Below are positions 9,506-32,207 of a DNA stretch of 64,000 nucleotides, piece after piece (the stretch's first letter is position 1; each line of letters starts with the position of its first letter). The notes beneath the pieces were generated by a model. It saw nothing but the letters and a program-made list of their open reading frames with translations, searched no databases and was not told where the DNA came from. The position numbers were made by a program, and so were the translations under genes. Origin of the DNA: Bryoerythrophyllum caledonicum (Eukaryota > Streptophyta > Bryopsida > Pottiales > Pottiaceae); contig OZ020523.1 of assembly GCA_963971425.1 (NCBI GenBank), forward strand, positions 17,666,867 through 17,730,866, given 5' to 3'.

Positions 9506-10907
9506 GTCCCTCAAAAATGCCACTAGAAAAATTGCAATTTGTTGTCGTTTGAGTAAGCTCTAAGGTGGAGCGCCCCTAAACCGTTCTATTAAGCTAAATG
9601 GGATTTGAAATCATTTTTTTGTCAAAAGGAACAATGCTGAAATACAAAGAATCAATATGCAAGCTTCACAAGCAAGCGTAAAGCAAATTTAATCTCAAAG
9701 GTGCCAAACTAATATTGAGTTTAAAAGCTCAAAACATCCAAGCCTTGAACCCCACTCTAGAGTAGTGGTACTTGTCATGGATTATATCGAAACCTTGTGC
9801 CCCCACTTCCTTGTCCAATGCTAACAATTGACAATGAGTAAAAGAGAGAAGGCATGCCATGCATGAACAACACATGGGTGACCCAAACCATATTAGTCTA
9901 TTGAGACTTCCAAGCAAGGCCACCAATGGCGAGCTCTCGTGAGGTTGAGCAAACCAAATTGCACACCTTCATGACCTTAGAATGCTTTCTAGTTACGGTT
10001 ATCCGAAATTCATGTTGACATATTTCGTGCGAAAATTTACCTTTTTGTGCATAGTCTACAATACACGTTCAAAGAAAGGTGTGGTTTAGGGTCGCTCTAC
10101 CTTAACTCCTAAATTCCTAAGACTTTGTTACACCAAAACCACCCCAAAACTGCCTCTTTAACCCCTAAAGGACCATGCCCAATTTTGCTCAAAAATTAGT
10201 GCAAAACTGCTATTGCCAAAAAGAGGCATAAAAATCACATTTTAAAGTGAAATTTTTGACTTACAATCATAAGATGTTAAAAATAGACTTCTATATGAAC
10301 ATGCCATATGTTTTTGGTTGCACTCCACGGCACAAATATGAAGATTATAGCATTTGAAGTGCAAGAAAAGGTATTTTTTCCTCCCTTGCCCGACAATGTG
10401 TGAATTTTTTTGACTTGGGTGAAAATGCTTCTTTACACTAGAGACAAGAGTTATTTTTGACATCTTCAAATATAGTAATATTCTTTATATGTATGGAAAA
10501 TCTTAATCTTGATAAAGACTTCTAGCAAAATTTTGGAGCTGCCTCGAGTATAATCTAGAGTAGTGGTACTTGACATGTCTTGCTTCCTACTTCATTCATT
10601 TTACTTCTATAAGTGTTAAAGTTGGAGAAATGGAGAAATAATGGGGCAAAAAATAGAAGTAGGGGCAAAAAACGTAGTACAGGGCAATAAAACTAGCCCG
10701 GTAAAACAAAATTTAGGGTTTATGGTGATTATTTTGGATGGAAATGAGCCCAATAGATGAAAACATTGGATGACAATTGGCTCAATGGATGAAAACATAA
10801 ATGTTACTAATTATTGAGTTTTAGAAGTACTACATGTAATAACACTGTATATGTGTTACAGTTTTTTTGCTAAAGTTGCTTCCAACCTGTAACATGTAAA
10901 GAGTTTG
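9506..10907. other. AT-rich intergenic DNA without a gene
   Basis: A piggyBac-like terminus starts at 10158 (TTAACCCCTAAAGGACC), but its partner end was not found. No other structure is recognised. Confidence 0.3.
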
Positions 10908-12203
10908 GAGTGTACAGTACGAGGCAAGTCCCATTTGTCCATCCCCAATACATTTCCACACTACACTACTGCCAACTTTGACACCCTCTTGAGGGCTGAA
11001 AAACTGTCAATTTACCATGAAATTTTTGGCACAAGATCATTTCTATGTTGACAACATGTGTGCGAAATTTCAAGTCTAAAAGATGAATACTAAAATAGAT
11101 ATTCAAAAAATTTCCACATGTGTAGCTATGAGAAAAGTTTCACAGCTGCCAACTTTGACACCCTCCCAAGGTTTGAATTTTTTTTTGCCCATGGAATTTT
11201 TAGCATGATACCATCTCTATGTTGATTACATATGTGAATAGTTTCAAGTCCAAAAGATCCACACAAATAAATCTAATTCAAAATCTAGCAACACGTGTAG
11301 TTGTGAGAAACATTTTATTCCTACCCAACTTTGACACTCCCAAGGATTGAATTTTTTGTTTTTGCCCGTGAAATTCATGAGACTATCTCTATGTTGATCA
11401 CACGGGGGCCAAATTTGAAGGCCAGAACATCCACATATCAAAAGATTTTTTAAATCTACCAACATGTGTAGTTGTGAGAAACATTTCACTACTGCCAACT
11501 TTGACACCCTCCCAAGGATTCAATTTTTTATTTTTTCCCATGAGATTTTGGACATGAGACCACCTCTATGTTGATTATATGTGTGCTTAATTTCAAGACC
11601 AAATGATCCACAAAAGAAAAGAAACATATCTAAATCTACCAGCATGTGTAGTTGTGAGAAACAATAAGGGAAACGGTAAACTATTTCACTATTGCCAACT
11701 TTGGACTCTCTCTAGGTTTAAAAATTGTTAATTGACCATGAAATTTTTGGCACAAGATCATCTTCATGTTGATAACATGTGTGCCACAATTCAAGGCCAG
11801 AAGATGAATACAAAAAACCATCTTCAAAATCTACCAACATATGTAGCTATGAGAAACAATTTTGAATATCCTTTTTTGTATTCACCATGTGGCCTTGAAA
11901 TTTGGCACATCTGTTATAAACACAGACGTGATCTTGTGCCAAATATTTCACCGTAAACTAAAAAAAATCAACCCTAGGGAGGGTGTCAAAGTTGGCTCAC
12001 TATTGTACATCTTGGTCGGGTTTTGAATATCTTTTTTTTTATTCGTCTTCTAGACTTGAAATGTGGCACACATGTTGTCAACATAGAAATGATCTTGTGC
12101 CAAAAATTTCATGGAAAATTGACAATTTTCCAGCCCTCCGGAGGGTGTCAAAGTTGGAAACGTAACAGGGGTGGACGAATGAGACTTGCCTAGTACTGTA
12201 CAG
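10908..12203. mobile_element. Non-autonomous element with terminal inverted repeats over 180 bp
   Basis: The left end (GTACAGTACGAGGCAAGTC at about 10914) and right end (GTACAGTACTAGGCAAGTC on the minus strand, from about 12199) are inverted copies. They continue through 'ccaactttgacaccctc', 'tttttggcacaagatcat' and 'atgttgacaacatgtgtg'. The interior repeats the 'caactttgacaccctc...' module in direct orientation near 11153, 11325, 11493 and 11697. No transposase is present and the target duplication is unclear. Confidence 0.65.
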
Positions 12204-12351
12204 TACGTGCTGCCGACTTTTGCTCTAAATAAGGTACGACAGAATATCATTTATTTTAGCAAAATGTCTGCAAGTCATAGTCTGGAAATCCAAGCTGCCT
12301 GGAAATTCCCTAGGATTAGAACGTACTCCTTGACCGTGTCATGGGCTGTAC

Positions 12352-12412
12352 GCATCAGTATCAACCAGGTATCACACCCAGCATTACACTAGTATCACCC
12401 AGGTATCATACT
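12352..12412. repeat. Short TATCA-type repeats upstream of copy 2
   Basis: The motif 'agtatca(a/c)cca(g)gtatca' occurs in two adjacent units. Similar 'agtatcatacagatat' units lie at 59450-59610. Confidence 0.4.
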
Positions 12413-12485
12413 AAATGAACTGAGTATGCCATAGATGTCTGTCGAGAAGACGCGCTGGTCACTCTCAGCAACCACCGCTAAGTTC

Positions 12486-12494
12486 CTATAAATA
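12486..12494 (+). promoter_or_regulatory. Probable TATA box of copy 2
   Basis: CTATAAATA lies about 180 bp before the start codon, with a probable transcription start near 12515. The leader then contains an AG acceptor (TTTTCATTTTCAG at about 12669), suggesting a 5' UTR intron. Confidence 0.5.
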
Positions 12495-12672
12495 AAGCAA
12501 TTGCACAATCTCACCATTTCAGCATTTACCTTCGCAGCGAGCTTCTGAGTGCGTTGTCGCTCCACATATTCACGAGTAGTCGGCCCATCGTTCCGTTTGC
12601 CACAGCTGAGAGTTTCGAGTTTGTGGTCTAGAGACGTTAATTTGGGTTGTCTTTCATTTTCATTTTCAGGTT

Positions 12673-13071
12673 ATGGGGATGATTACAGTGACGGTGAGGA
12701 ATGCGACGGGTATCGACGTCAAGATACAAGAGGGGAGCGCGGGTGTGTTCGTGACGAGGGCCGTGGTGACGAACGGCGGCACCTACAAACTCAAACTAGA
12801 CCCGAACGCCACCTACCGCGAGTATGTTCTGATCAGCTTGCCCGACAACACGGCGCTGGAGCCTGTGTTCTCTTCAGACGACGTCGTTGAGTTGAGGGAG
12901 ATTCTGATCAGGAAAGAGGGCAGTGGGTACGTCTGGGAAGGAATCAGTGCTACAGCTCCAGCTTTAGCTCCGGAGGTAGCTCCATCTCCGGAGGCAGCTC
13001 CATCTCCGGAGACCGCTCCACCGACTGGTTTTCTTTCCAACATCATGAAGTTTTGTGGATTGAGTTCATAA
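12673..13071 (+). CDS. Small single-domain protein, copy 2 (DUF7748-like family)
   Basis: This is a 132-residue intact ORF. Residues 1-95 form the conserved domain: ITVTVRNATGIDVKIQEG, AGVFVTR, LDPNATYREYVLI, then LEPVFSSDDVVELREILI. A Pro/Ala/Glu linker with tandem APSPEA units (about 104-120) follows, and then a short hydrophobic end (FLSNIMKFCGLSS) with a cysteine. The start ATG lies 4 nt after an AG acceptor-like site (cattttcag). The same arrangement in copy 3 suggests a 5' UTR intron just upstream. It is about 90% identical to copy 3 in the domain, while the tails differ. Function unknown. High GC and codon regularity support real coding. Confidence 0.8.
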   Translation: MGMITVTVRNATGIDVKIQEGSAGVFVTRAVVTNGGTYKLKLDPNATYREYVLISLPDNTALEPVFSSDDVVELREILIRKEGSGYVWEGISATAPALAPEVAPSPEAAPSPETAPPTGFLSNIMKFCGLSS

Positions 13072-15880
13072 GTTTTGCTTTGTGTTATCCGTAGTGTTTA
13101 GGAGTTGCCTCATTCATTGTTGAAATTTTTTCTTGATGACTTGATTTGGAAGTTTGCAGGGTAGTTTGTTACAAAAGATGGCGACATTTTGATGTACAGT
13201 CAAATCATGTACATACATCTTGCTCTGCTGGAGCCTGGAATCACATAAGTTAGAGAGATAGGAGGAATGTGTTGGTAGGGCCGCTTTAGATTATGGTGGG
13301 AGAACTGCAACGGTTGGTGAAGAAGTTTTGGCCCAAGACATGGTTATTTGAGGCAACCGGTGGGATGTTGGATAAGATGGAAAAATAATGCGTGAAGAAG
13401 TCTCGACCGGTTTGTAGTGTAAATATCAACCGGAGAAGTCTTTCGGCCAACTTCGCAAGGTGATGTCCACCGGTAAACTTCACTAGTAAGAGGGTTTAGG
13501 CTAGTCGATAGGAACCATGTCCCTAATGGTCCCCATGGACATACTATGTACATTTTTGGGCTGCAGTTAGCTTTGAAAATTTGTAACTTTTGCAACCAGT
13601 GCCCAAATCTAGAAAAAGCTTGTTGGAAAAAATGCATCTACTTATCTAATTTGTTGTAAAATTTTCAGATCAATCCAATATATAATGTGATTTTGGGACT
13701 CATTTAGCACACGGGGGTTTATTCAAGAGTAATTTTTGTACAAGAGTAATGTAGGACCTGAAGGCACTCTCACTTTGAGTTGGAGGATTGAAAAAATTCT
13801 CACTACCCACATAGTCTTCTTCTTGGCTGCAAGTGAATGGAACTTGCAAGAAACAAGCCATCCTTAGGGAGAAAAAGTAACAAACATTGAACTTCTTCCT
13901 AAAACACAAGCTCCACAATCATGTTACTGACAATTCAAAAACAATTTCAATTTCAATCGCAATATATCTGTCTATGCAAAAAAATGAAGTAAAGTCCAAT
14001 ACAAAACACATTTAGACTATGAAAAATGACATTCAACTTCAATAGCACAACAAGAATCAAAATGCAAGAACCTCAATGGCAAGAAAAGTTGCAAGAAATC
14101 CATCTAAGGCTGAACCTCATTGTACTAAATTGTTGATCAGCTGCTCAAATTTTTTTGAATTGGTTTCAAATTTTAGCCACTAAAACTAGAAAAAAATGCG
14201 CATCTTTCTCAACAAAAATTATAGAAAATACACCTTCCATGAGGAAGATACAAGACGCCAAAGTTGTAGCCTTCAAAAGTTACCCTAAAACATCTATTGC
14301 TCAACCTCCTTGTACTAAAATGTATACCAGTTGAACTCGTTTGAAATTTGAACTTCAAAAACAAGACAAGAATGCACAACTTTTTCAACAAGTTTTTTTT
14401 TAAAATGGACACTCAAAGAAGAAGAAGCAAGAAGTTAAATTTCAATATAATCCAAAAAAGTTTGATGATTTGTAAACATCAAAATGACTATCAATGCATA
14501 CAGATTTGGAAACTCACCAAGAACACTTTGAAAAATGAAGACATGCAGAGAGTAATGCAAAGCAAAAGAGAATCACCTCTCATGATAATGCAAATTATAA
14601 CAGGAAGAGCTCTAAACTTGTGCAATTTGCAACGGAAAATGCACTATTTAAATGAAAGTTGCTCTTCTCCAGTGGCTAATTTCTTGTTCAAGGGTTTGAG
14701 GTCGAACAAGAAGCTAAACCACCAAAGAAGAACTCTTATAAAAAGTGCTGCCACATAGGCATCCATGTCATTTTTTCATCCATGCTTGAAATTCTCCATC
14801 GGACAAGTCTTGGCCGTAGGTCTAAACCCAATCTAGTGAAGAACAAGTTTTCCAAGTTCACCCAGCCATGTGCAATTTACTTTATCAACAAAATACTATC
14901 CTACTTCTACGTTTACCGTACTCGGTTAGCATTTCCATCATCTTTGCCTCCAGCAACTCAGTGTGGAACACCAGCCAAAGGATGTTGCTAGCCTTATTCA
15001 CTCTAGACCCCAACAAACACGCGATCACTTGATACAAGCTCCAAAGCCATAACATGTTGTACTTTTTGCCATCTTCCTCACTAGCTTCTTGTTTTTATTC
15101 ACCTTCTTTACGTCTATGCACTCCATACTGATCTTATTCACCTCCCATTCCACAAGTGTTCCGCGCATATTAGTCCAAGGTCTAGCAATTCTACATCTCA
15201 AGTAAAACGTTCCCACCAACTAAATAGTGTACGTTACTTAGCTCTCAGAGCACACACCTCCTTGACGTGCTGAGCATCTCCAAGCATGCACACTTTCATC
15301 TTGTGGCAAGAATGTGCAGCAACTTCACGGAGCCGTTGAAATGCTTGTCTTTTCTGAAGGTGGTAGTTAATTAGACCAATCTAAAGTTCCACGGTCTCTA
15401 CCATAAACTTCATGTTCTTCTCCTCCGCGGTGGTGGTGATCTAGGAGATAGCCTCCCTGAGGACATTGCTCTGAAGCTTATTGTGGCCACAACAACATCA
15501 AATTTTGAAATCAAAGATTACCAACCAAAACCCTAAAACCACAATTTGAAATCCCCAACAAAATAAACCTTAAAATGAACCTCCCAAGTCGTCAAAGACA
15601 TAGAAGTGGACAAAAATTGTCCTCGTCATCCCAGTGTTGACCACAGCTCTCAGCAAACAATCAACAATATTTTGAACTTTTGTTTTCACATCTAGTTAAA
15701 TATCAAAATTCAACACTAAACTCAATAAGTAAATAAAAATTTATCCCATATACTACTAGAATTGGGCAAATAGTGTTGGAGTTGGCATTTAGTGTACCAT
15801 ATTTAGTGTATGTAGTTCACAATTAGTGACCAAATTCACATATAGTGTCCACTACACCAAACAGAAAATTTGATATAAGG
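13072..15880. other. 3' UTR of copy 2, then intergenic DNA without a gene
   Basis: 13072-13270 shares blocks with 16941-17160 ('gtttaggagttgcctcatt', 'agttagagagataggagga'), so the duplication unit extends about 200 bp past the stop codon. The rest is AT-rich with only short, unsupported ORFs. Confidence 0.4.
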
Positions 15881-15881
15881 T

Positions 15882-16227
15882 AAGCCCCCCCATAAGCAAC
15901 CAAAACCCATAGCCAAAGCCTATAAAATTGGCGTACATCCAACCCTCTTCCATTCCATTACCACCAACTCAGCTCCAAATGGAGGTTTGCTATTAGTCAA
16001 GACCCTTACTTCTGGTCGTTGGCTTAAGGGGTACCTACTGCTCGCCACCTACTAAACATGGCTGCACAGTTTGAAAATTCATAACTAATTCAATTTTCAT
16101 CGAAAAAATATGAAACCACTTGGGTTGGAATTGCAATTCTATTGGCTATCACTGTAAAATAATAGTATAATTATCTCCTCTCTCCCATATATACACATTC
16201 CTTAACTTGTCGGTTTTAGGGGGGCTT
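15882..16227. mobile_element. MITE with GGTAAGCCCCCC termini
   Basis: GGTAAGCCCCCCCATAA at the left pairs with TTTTAGGGGGGCTTACC at the right; flanking ATA is a possible target duplication. The core ('ttatgaattttcaa', 'gaaaccacttgggttgg' in either orientation) recurs inverted at 32330-32490. It lies directly upstream of copy 3. Confidence 0.6.
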
Positions 16228-16568
16228 ACCATACTCGATTCCGACTTTTTCTCGAAATAAGGAACGACAGAACATAGTATATTTCAATTGAAAAGTCATG
16301 GGTATGTTCACAAGTCACGTGACTGCACAGTGACCGTCGTTGTTTGTCTGCAGAAACTTCCTAAAAATTTAAGAAACTCCCCCAAAAGAAGGACGTAGTC
16401 TCTTGTCCAAGTCAAGGGATGTTTCCAGGCAGCTTTTCCGCAGCTGAGCACCTTCGCTGGGGGCTTCTGAAGCGTTGTCACCTACATATATCGGTATAGT
16501 TTGTTGCAGCTGAGAGTTTCCAAGTTGTGGTCTAGAAACATTTGGGTTGTCATTTTATCTTTCAGATC

Positions 16569-16940
16569 ATGGGGGTGATTACGGTGACGGTGAGGAATGC
16601 GACGGGAATCGACGTCAAGATTCAAGAGGGGAACGCGGGTGTGTTCGTGACGAGGGCCGTGGTGAAGAACGGAGGCACCTACAAACTCGTCCTGGACTCG
16701 AACGCCACCTACCGCGAGTACGTTCTGATCAGGTTGCCCGACAACACGGCGCTGGAGCCTGTGTTCTCTTCAGACGACGTCGTTGAGTTGAGGGAGATTC
16801 TGATCAAGAAAGAGGGCGGTGAGTACGTCTGGGAAGGAATCAGTGCTACAGCTCCAGCTGTAGCTCCGGAGGCAGCTCCAGAGTCGTCAGTAGCTCCACC
16901 GAGTGGTTTCTTTTCCATCGTCAAGAAGCTTTGTGGATGA
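16569..16940 (+). CDS. Small single-domain protein, copy 3 (DUF7748-like family)
   Basis: A 123-residue protein starting at ATG 16569, chosen over an in-frame ATG at 16542. The upstream nine residues are the read-through of a pyrimidine-rich acceptor (TTTATCTTTCAG at about 16565), and MG-x-ITVTVRNATG matches copy 2. The domain has the same signature as copy 2 (IQEGNAGVFVTR, NATYREYVLI, FSSDDVVELREILI, YVWEGIS), then a shorter APEAAPE linker and the C-terminus FFSIVKKLCG. A conserved leader block ('cagctgagagtttc ... gtggtctag') about 60 bp upstream is shared with copy 2, indicating segmental duplication of promoter-proximal DNA and gene together. Function unknown. Confidence 0.8.
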   Translation: MGVITVTVRNATGIDVKIQEGNAGVFVTRAVVKNGGTYKLVLDSNATYREYVLIRLPDNTALEPVFSSDDVVELREILIKKEGGEYVWEGISATAPAVAPEAAPESSVAPPSGFFSIVKKLCG

Positions 16941-18269
16941 GTACATAAGTTTTGCTCTGTGTCCACCGACGTATTTAGGAGTTGCCTCATTCGTTGTCTA
17001 GAATTTTTTCTTGATGAATTGATCTGAAGTCTGGAGGGTAGTTTGTTTCACAAGCTGGCCTGCAACTCGAGATTTTGATGTACGGTCAAATTGTGTACAG
17101 ACTACATCTTGTTCTGCTAGAAACTAGTCTCAAGTGAGAGAGATAGGAGGAATGGTCTTTTCAAAGAGCCACACCCAATAAAATGCATTGATCACTTGAA
17201 TTTGATCATATTTGTAGTTTACATTCCAAAGGATGGGGCCTTGATCCTCTGTTTAATATAAACATTCATTCTCAACATTTGTTCTCATTTTCTTCCACAA
17301 GTAGTAAACTTCTAGTATTTTACTCTATTTTGAGGACTATTTGAAGAGGTGAGTCATTTTGATCACGAAGGACGAAAAATTGGAAACTTTGCCGCACTCT
17401 TGAGTGTGGGACAACACCTTTTGAGTAAGGAACGACAGGGTTGCTAGCAGTGTTTGGTTCAAGTCGATAGACCATATCCCCATAACAAAAGCCACCTTGC
17501 ACTAATCCTAGAATGTCATGCTCCCGTGAGCCGTTTAGAGGCTAGAATTGCTCTGATTCCCCTCAAATGAACCTCCCTGGAATCATGTAAAGATGCACAA
17601 TTGGTTCTTGAAGAGAATATTCACTTCATGCAGCTAATTCCGACCCACATGTTGGAGACAAATTGGAGCAAAATGTGGGGGAATCTTTAGTCCTCTGAGG
17701 TCACGAGAAGAATGAACATAGAACCTCTCCAAGCATTCTTTATCACAGAGTACAGACCGACCACTCTTCGAAGGAATCGCGGCGTTCAACCTCGAGTTTC
17801 CAAAGTTGTGGACTGAAGCGGCAGTCGGAGCTGTTCTGGAACATCTACTTCTGGCTAGTAATGGAGATAAGTTCATAGAATCACATGTTGCAAGGAGCTA
17901 CAAGTTCGAATTGTTTCCCCATTGCTCTTGGTGATTTGACTCATTAAGAAAACGGTGACCATGACGATGATACGTGATCACTCATCAGTCCGGTGGTGAA
18001 GGCTAGTAAATTGGTGACTGCTTCATTGAATCATGTGCTAAGTTGTAGTACAAAATTTGTGTCATGCTACTAAGTTGATCAAACTCCCGGAATCTACACC
18101 AGATCTCAAGGTCTAGCTGATCAACTGATCTGGTGGATTGTCTAGAAAACGGCGACCATGACGACGAAGTGCAAGTTTGCGTCAAGCTACTTTATTGAAC
18201 ATGAACCTTCTGAATCTATACAAAATGGGAATGGGCAGTAATGTACACAAAAAGGAACGCAGCGATCGG
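16941..18269. other. Downstream region with a possible exon remnant
   Basis: Plus-strand 17748-17938 reads open: DRPLFEGIAAFNLEFPKLW, then TEAAVGAVLEHLLL ... SYKFELFPHCSW and a stop. It has protein-like composition and an AG acceptor-like site at about 17745. I do not recognise it and found no partner exons. Two diverged direct repeats ('aaaacggtgaccatgacga' at 17950, 'aaaacggcgaccatgacga' at 18147) flank 17950-18180. Confidence 0.25.
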
Positions 18270-24301
<6,032 letters not shown>

Positions 24302-24440
24302 CTCCACCTCCAGGCTTGCTCCTCCCCACACTCCCCTCCCTCCCTCCCTCCCTCCCACTCACCCACCCACCCCTCCTCTCACCTCTCACCCCCCACTCTC
24401 CCCACCTCCCCCAACACTAGCATCATGCAAAACCGCAACA
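24302..24440 (-). promoter_or_regulatory. Purine/pyrimidine-skewed leader of the 13-exon gene
   Basis: The plus strand is almost pure pyrimidine (ccctccctccctccc, 'cactcacccacccaccc'), so the minus-strand leader is GA-rich, as in many plant 5' UTRs and core promoters without TATA. No TATA box is seen. Confidence 0.3.
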
Positions 24441-24906
24441 ACGCACCAATCCACCTCCTACCACTGCAGCAACACCACCCTGCACCAAACCAGAGCCATG
24501 ATGGAATCCCTTCCACCTCCACTGGAAGAAGAAAAACACCACCCTGCACCCAAAAAACATCAACTTGCACCGATTTTTCGAGAGATTGAGGTGGAAACAA
24601 TGCGAGATCAGGGAGCGCGAGTGGCGATGATCCGTGAGCTTGGAGGAGGGAGTTCATGAGCTGGAGTTGCTGTATGGTTGGTCATGATTTTGGCAGCAGG
24701 GGCGCCATTAGTGAGCTCCTGGCGAGGAATTGAATGGGCGCTGGCGTCCGAAGGCGCGAGGCGCGACAGCTTCCTTCGGGCACCTGCTGGCTTTGTCACT
24801 TGTGGCTCTTTGGGGGGCAAGAGCCTGCATTTCTCATGGGGGGTGGCTTTCAAGGGTAGTGGGAATTGGCTTTTTTTTTTCTTTTGGGGGGGGAGGGGGG
24901 CTTAAG

Positions 24907-25384
24907 TCATGGGTATGGTGGTGGGGCTTTGGGTTTGAGGGGGAGTTGGGAGTTTTTTTTTTTTATCCTTTAAGGATGAGCGATCCATTTTTGGGTCGTT
25001 TTTGCACGATAATCTTGGAAGCAGCTGCTTCAGGTTACCTCCATGAAAGACTTCAACTATGAGAAAGAAGTGGAGGAAGATGGGTATCTATTGGGGCTGG
25101 TGCTATAGAAATTGGTGCAAGCATCGGCGAGCTACAGTGATTTGGTCATGGCTATGGTGGTGGGGCTTTGGGTTTGAGGAGGAGTTGGGAATTTCATTTT
25201 TTAACCCTTTAAGGATGAGCGATCCATTTCTGGGTTGTTTTGGCACGATAATGTTGGAAGCAGCTGCTACAAGCTACCTCCATGAAAGACTACAACTATG
25301 AGAAAGAAGTGGAGGAAGATGGGCATCTATTGGGCCTGGTGCTATAGAAATCGGTGCAAGTGTTGGCGAGCTACAGTGATTTCC
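24907..25384. repeat. Tandem duplication of about 238 bp
   Basis: 24907-25143 and 25146-25384 are about 90% identical ('gtatggtggtggggctttgg', 'aggatgagcgatccattt', 'gaagcagctgct'). Each contains a left end of the short TTAA element family, so the duplication includes a transposon edge. Confidence 0.75.
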
Positions 25385-25494
25385 ATGAAGTGGGGTCACA
25401 ATGAAATGTCCCCTCGGCATAAATGTTGTTCTACATGATCTAGAACACTTGTAGATTCTTGTAGGCTGAAAAAACTCATCGGCCTTACAGGATT
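25201..25494. mobile_element. Short TTAA-flanked element (CCCTTTAAGG family)
   Basis: It begins TTAACCCTTTAAGGATGAGC. Its far end reads 'actcatcggccttacagg' (inverted copy of the terminus). The internal 'catgaaagact', 'ggtgcaagtgttggcgagct' and 'tgatctagaacacttgtag' blocks match 32844-33136, 37823-38111 and 49451-49746. Confidence 0.6.
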
Positions 25495-29864
<4,370 letters not shown>

Positions 29865-30007
29865 TTAACCTCTAATGGCCCAAGAGTTTCGTTGGGGGAC
29901 TCTAAAGGTTTGGGCACGTTTCTATGGTGTCAATTTCTAACATTCCTCATTGAAGTTTGTATTTCAGATGGACATTACTAAAAGCTTTGTGTGAGTATGA
30001 TTTTTTC

Positions 30008-30757
30008 TTAACCCCTAAAGGACCAAGTGTCAAAAATGGGCTTTTTGAAAAATCGGCCAGGTTCCTATGTTGTCAATTTGAAACATTCATCTTTGAAATT
30101 CTTACCATAGAAGGGCATTACCAAAACCTTAGTGGGAAAACAATTTTTTCCTAATTTGGACATTTGATGAAAAAGTTATAGGGTTTTGAATTTTAAATGG
30201 GAAGGGCGGGCACCTCGGGCACCTCCAAAAACTTTTGATATGACACTCTATTGAAAGTGAGATTTTCAGTACTCGCAAGAAATATTATTTCCCTTCATGT
30301 TGTCAAAAAAAAGTTCTTGTCTTTAGTGAAAAATAGCATACCAACCCAAGTCAAACATTTTCACACATTGTCACTCATTGTCGGGCAAGGTACCAAAAAA
30401 ACTTCTTCTTTTCCACATAAAACCTAGAGATCTTCATATTTTTCACTTTTTATTTTTTCCTCAACAATATGTAATGTAAACATTCTTATTAACCATTCGG
30501 ATTATCAATCAAAAACACATTAAGTTCAAAAAAAATTAAAGTGTGAATTAACAAATTTCGAGCCTCCACTCCTTGCACACTTGTTTTGAATATGCTACAC
30601 CCTGTCTCTACCTCTAAAAATTGGTGTGTTGGGAGCTAACATCATGCTTAACAAGATGGTAATAGATTTAGACCTTGTGTAGTGAAAAATTTGCTCTAGA
30701 ATCCATTAATTTTGAAGTGTTTTTGGTGTAAAACTGCCTTGGTACCTTAGGGGTTAA
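30008..30757. mobile_element. TTAA-flanked piggyBac-like MITE, 742 bp
   Basis: TTAA sits at both ends. Inverted termini are CCCCTAAAGGACCAAG (left) and CCCCTAAGGTACCAAG (right, minus strand). It is inserted in the 29865-32806 element where the paralogue at 51020 has uninterrupted 'tttttcctaaatccgac'. There is no ORF of note. Confidence 0.75.
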
Positions 30758-31321
30758 GTATGAGAATTAATGAAAAGTTATAAGGTTTGGAATTACAAAT
30801 GGGGAGAGCATGCATGTCGGGCAACTCCAGAAACTTTTGCTAGAACACTCTATTAAATGTGAGATTTTCATTAATAGCAAGTAATGATATTTCCTTTCAT
30901 ACTGTCAAAAAACATTTACTTTCAATATTAACACATTCACCTAAGTCAAACATTTTCACACATTGTCACACATTGTTGGGCAAGGTACCACAAAAACTTT
31001 TTCTTTTCCACAAAAAACTTAGAGATCTTCATATTTTTTACATTTTATTTTTTCTACTACAGCATGTGGTATAAACCTTCTTATTAATCGTTTGGATTCT
31101 CATTCTAAAACATATTGAGTTCTCAAGAAAATATAACACAAATTGGCAATTTTTGAACCTCCATTGCGTGCATAATTGTTTTAAGTATGCTACACCCTTT
31201 CACTACCTCTAACAATTGGTGTACGAGGAAATAGCATCATGATTAACATGATGGTAATGACTTTAGACCTTTTGCAGTGCAAAAATTTGACACCAAGTGA
31301 AGTCGAAGCCTGTTGATTCAC

Positions 31322-32207
31322 TTAACTCCTAAAGGTACATTTGTACTTGCGAGGTACAAATCAATTTTGGGCATGTTCCAAAAAATCCATTTTGGAAGAT
31401 AACTTTTTGAAGTTTTTAGTGAGAATAGGAATACATGTTATCTTTGTGGATAATTTTTTCTTTCTTTTCTTAGACTTGTAGGGAAAAGGTTATGGTGCTT
31501 TAAACATAAAAAGCTCAACTCTTTTGGCAACTGGGCAGAGTACTATAGCAATGAATAGTGCTAAAGTAGAGATGACAATTGCACTTTTTTGAGGCGGGTA
31601 GTAGTGAAGGAATTCCTTGCCAACCTTCATTCTTTTCAACTAAAATCGCATAGAAATCAAGAATTTTATTCTTTTTTGAAAATTATGTTAATCTGGTTTT
31701 AGAATAAGTCATGATGATTCTATTCACCATTCGGATTTTAGATCCAACAATTATTTCTCTATTTAAAAATGAAATTTCTTTTCAAAGTAAAGGACAACTT
31801 TTAATACCCCTAGTCATTGCAGGGCCATTTTTCTTATTGTAAACTCCTACATTACCTGTAATTTTTGGCATGCAATGACCTAACACAAGGTAGAACAAAG
31901 ATCCTTTGAACTTATGCAATGTGTAGTGCAAAATTTTGCCATTATTTTGAGTCAAAGTAGGTTGAACTTGTCCGGGCACAATAGAAAAAAACAATTTTGC
32001 ACTATTCAAATGCTTGTATGTTTCAATCCGCATGGTCAATGTTTACAAAACTTTTAGAGTGTCTTTTTGTAGTAGTGTAGTTAGCTTGAAGATTTAACGC
32101 TTGAAAATAGTAAAAATTAGTTTGATAAGTCTAATAATATCTAATTTCAAAGTGGGAATTTTGGGGTGGTTTTGGTGAAGCACAAGGCCGGGTCCTTTAC
32201 GGGTTAA
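31322..32207. mobile_element. TTAA-flanked piggyBac-like MITE, second nested copy
   Basis: It is flanked by TTAA (31322-31325 and 32204-32207), with termini CTCCTAAAGGTAC and CCCGTAAAGGACC. Removing it with one TTAA restores 'tgttgattcacttaatgcag', which matches the uninterrupted paralogous site near 52520 ('tgttgatccactaaacgcag'). Confidence 0.75.
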
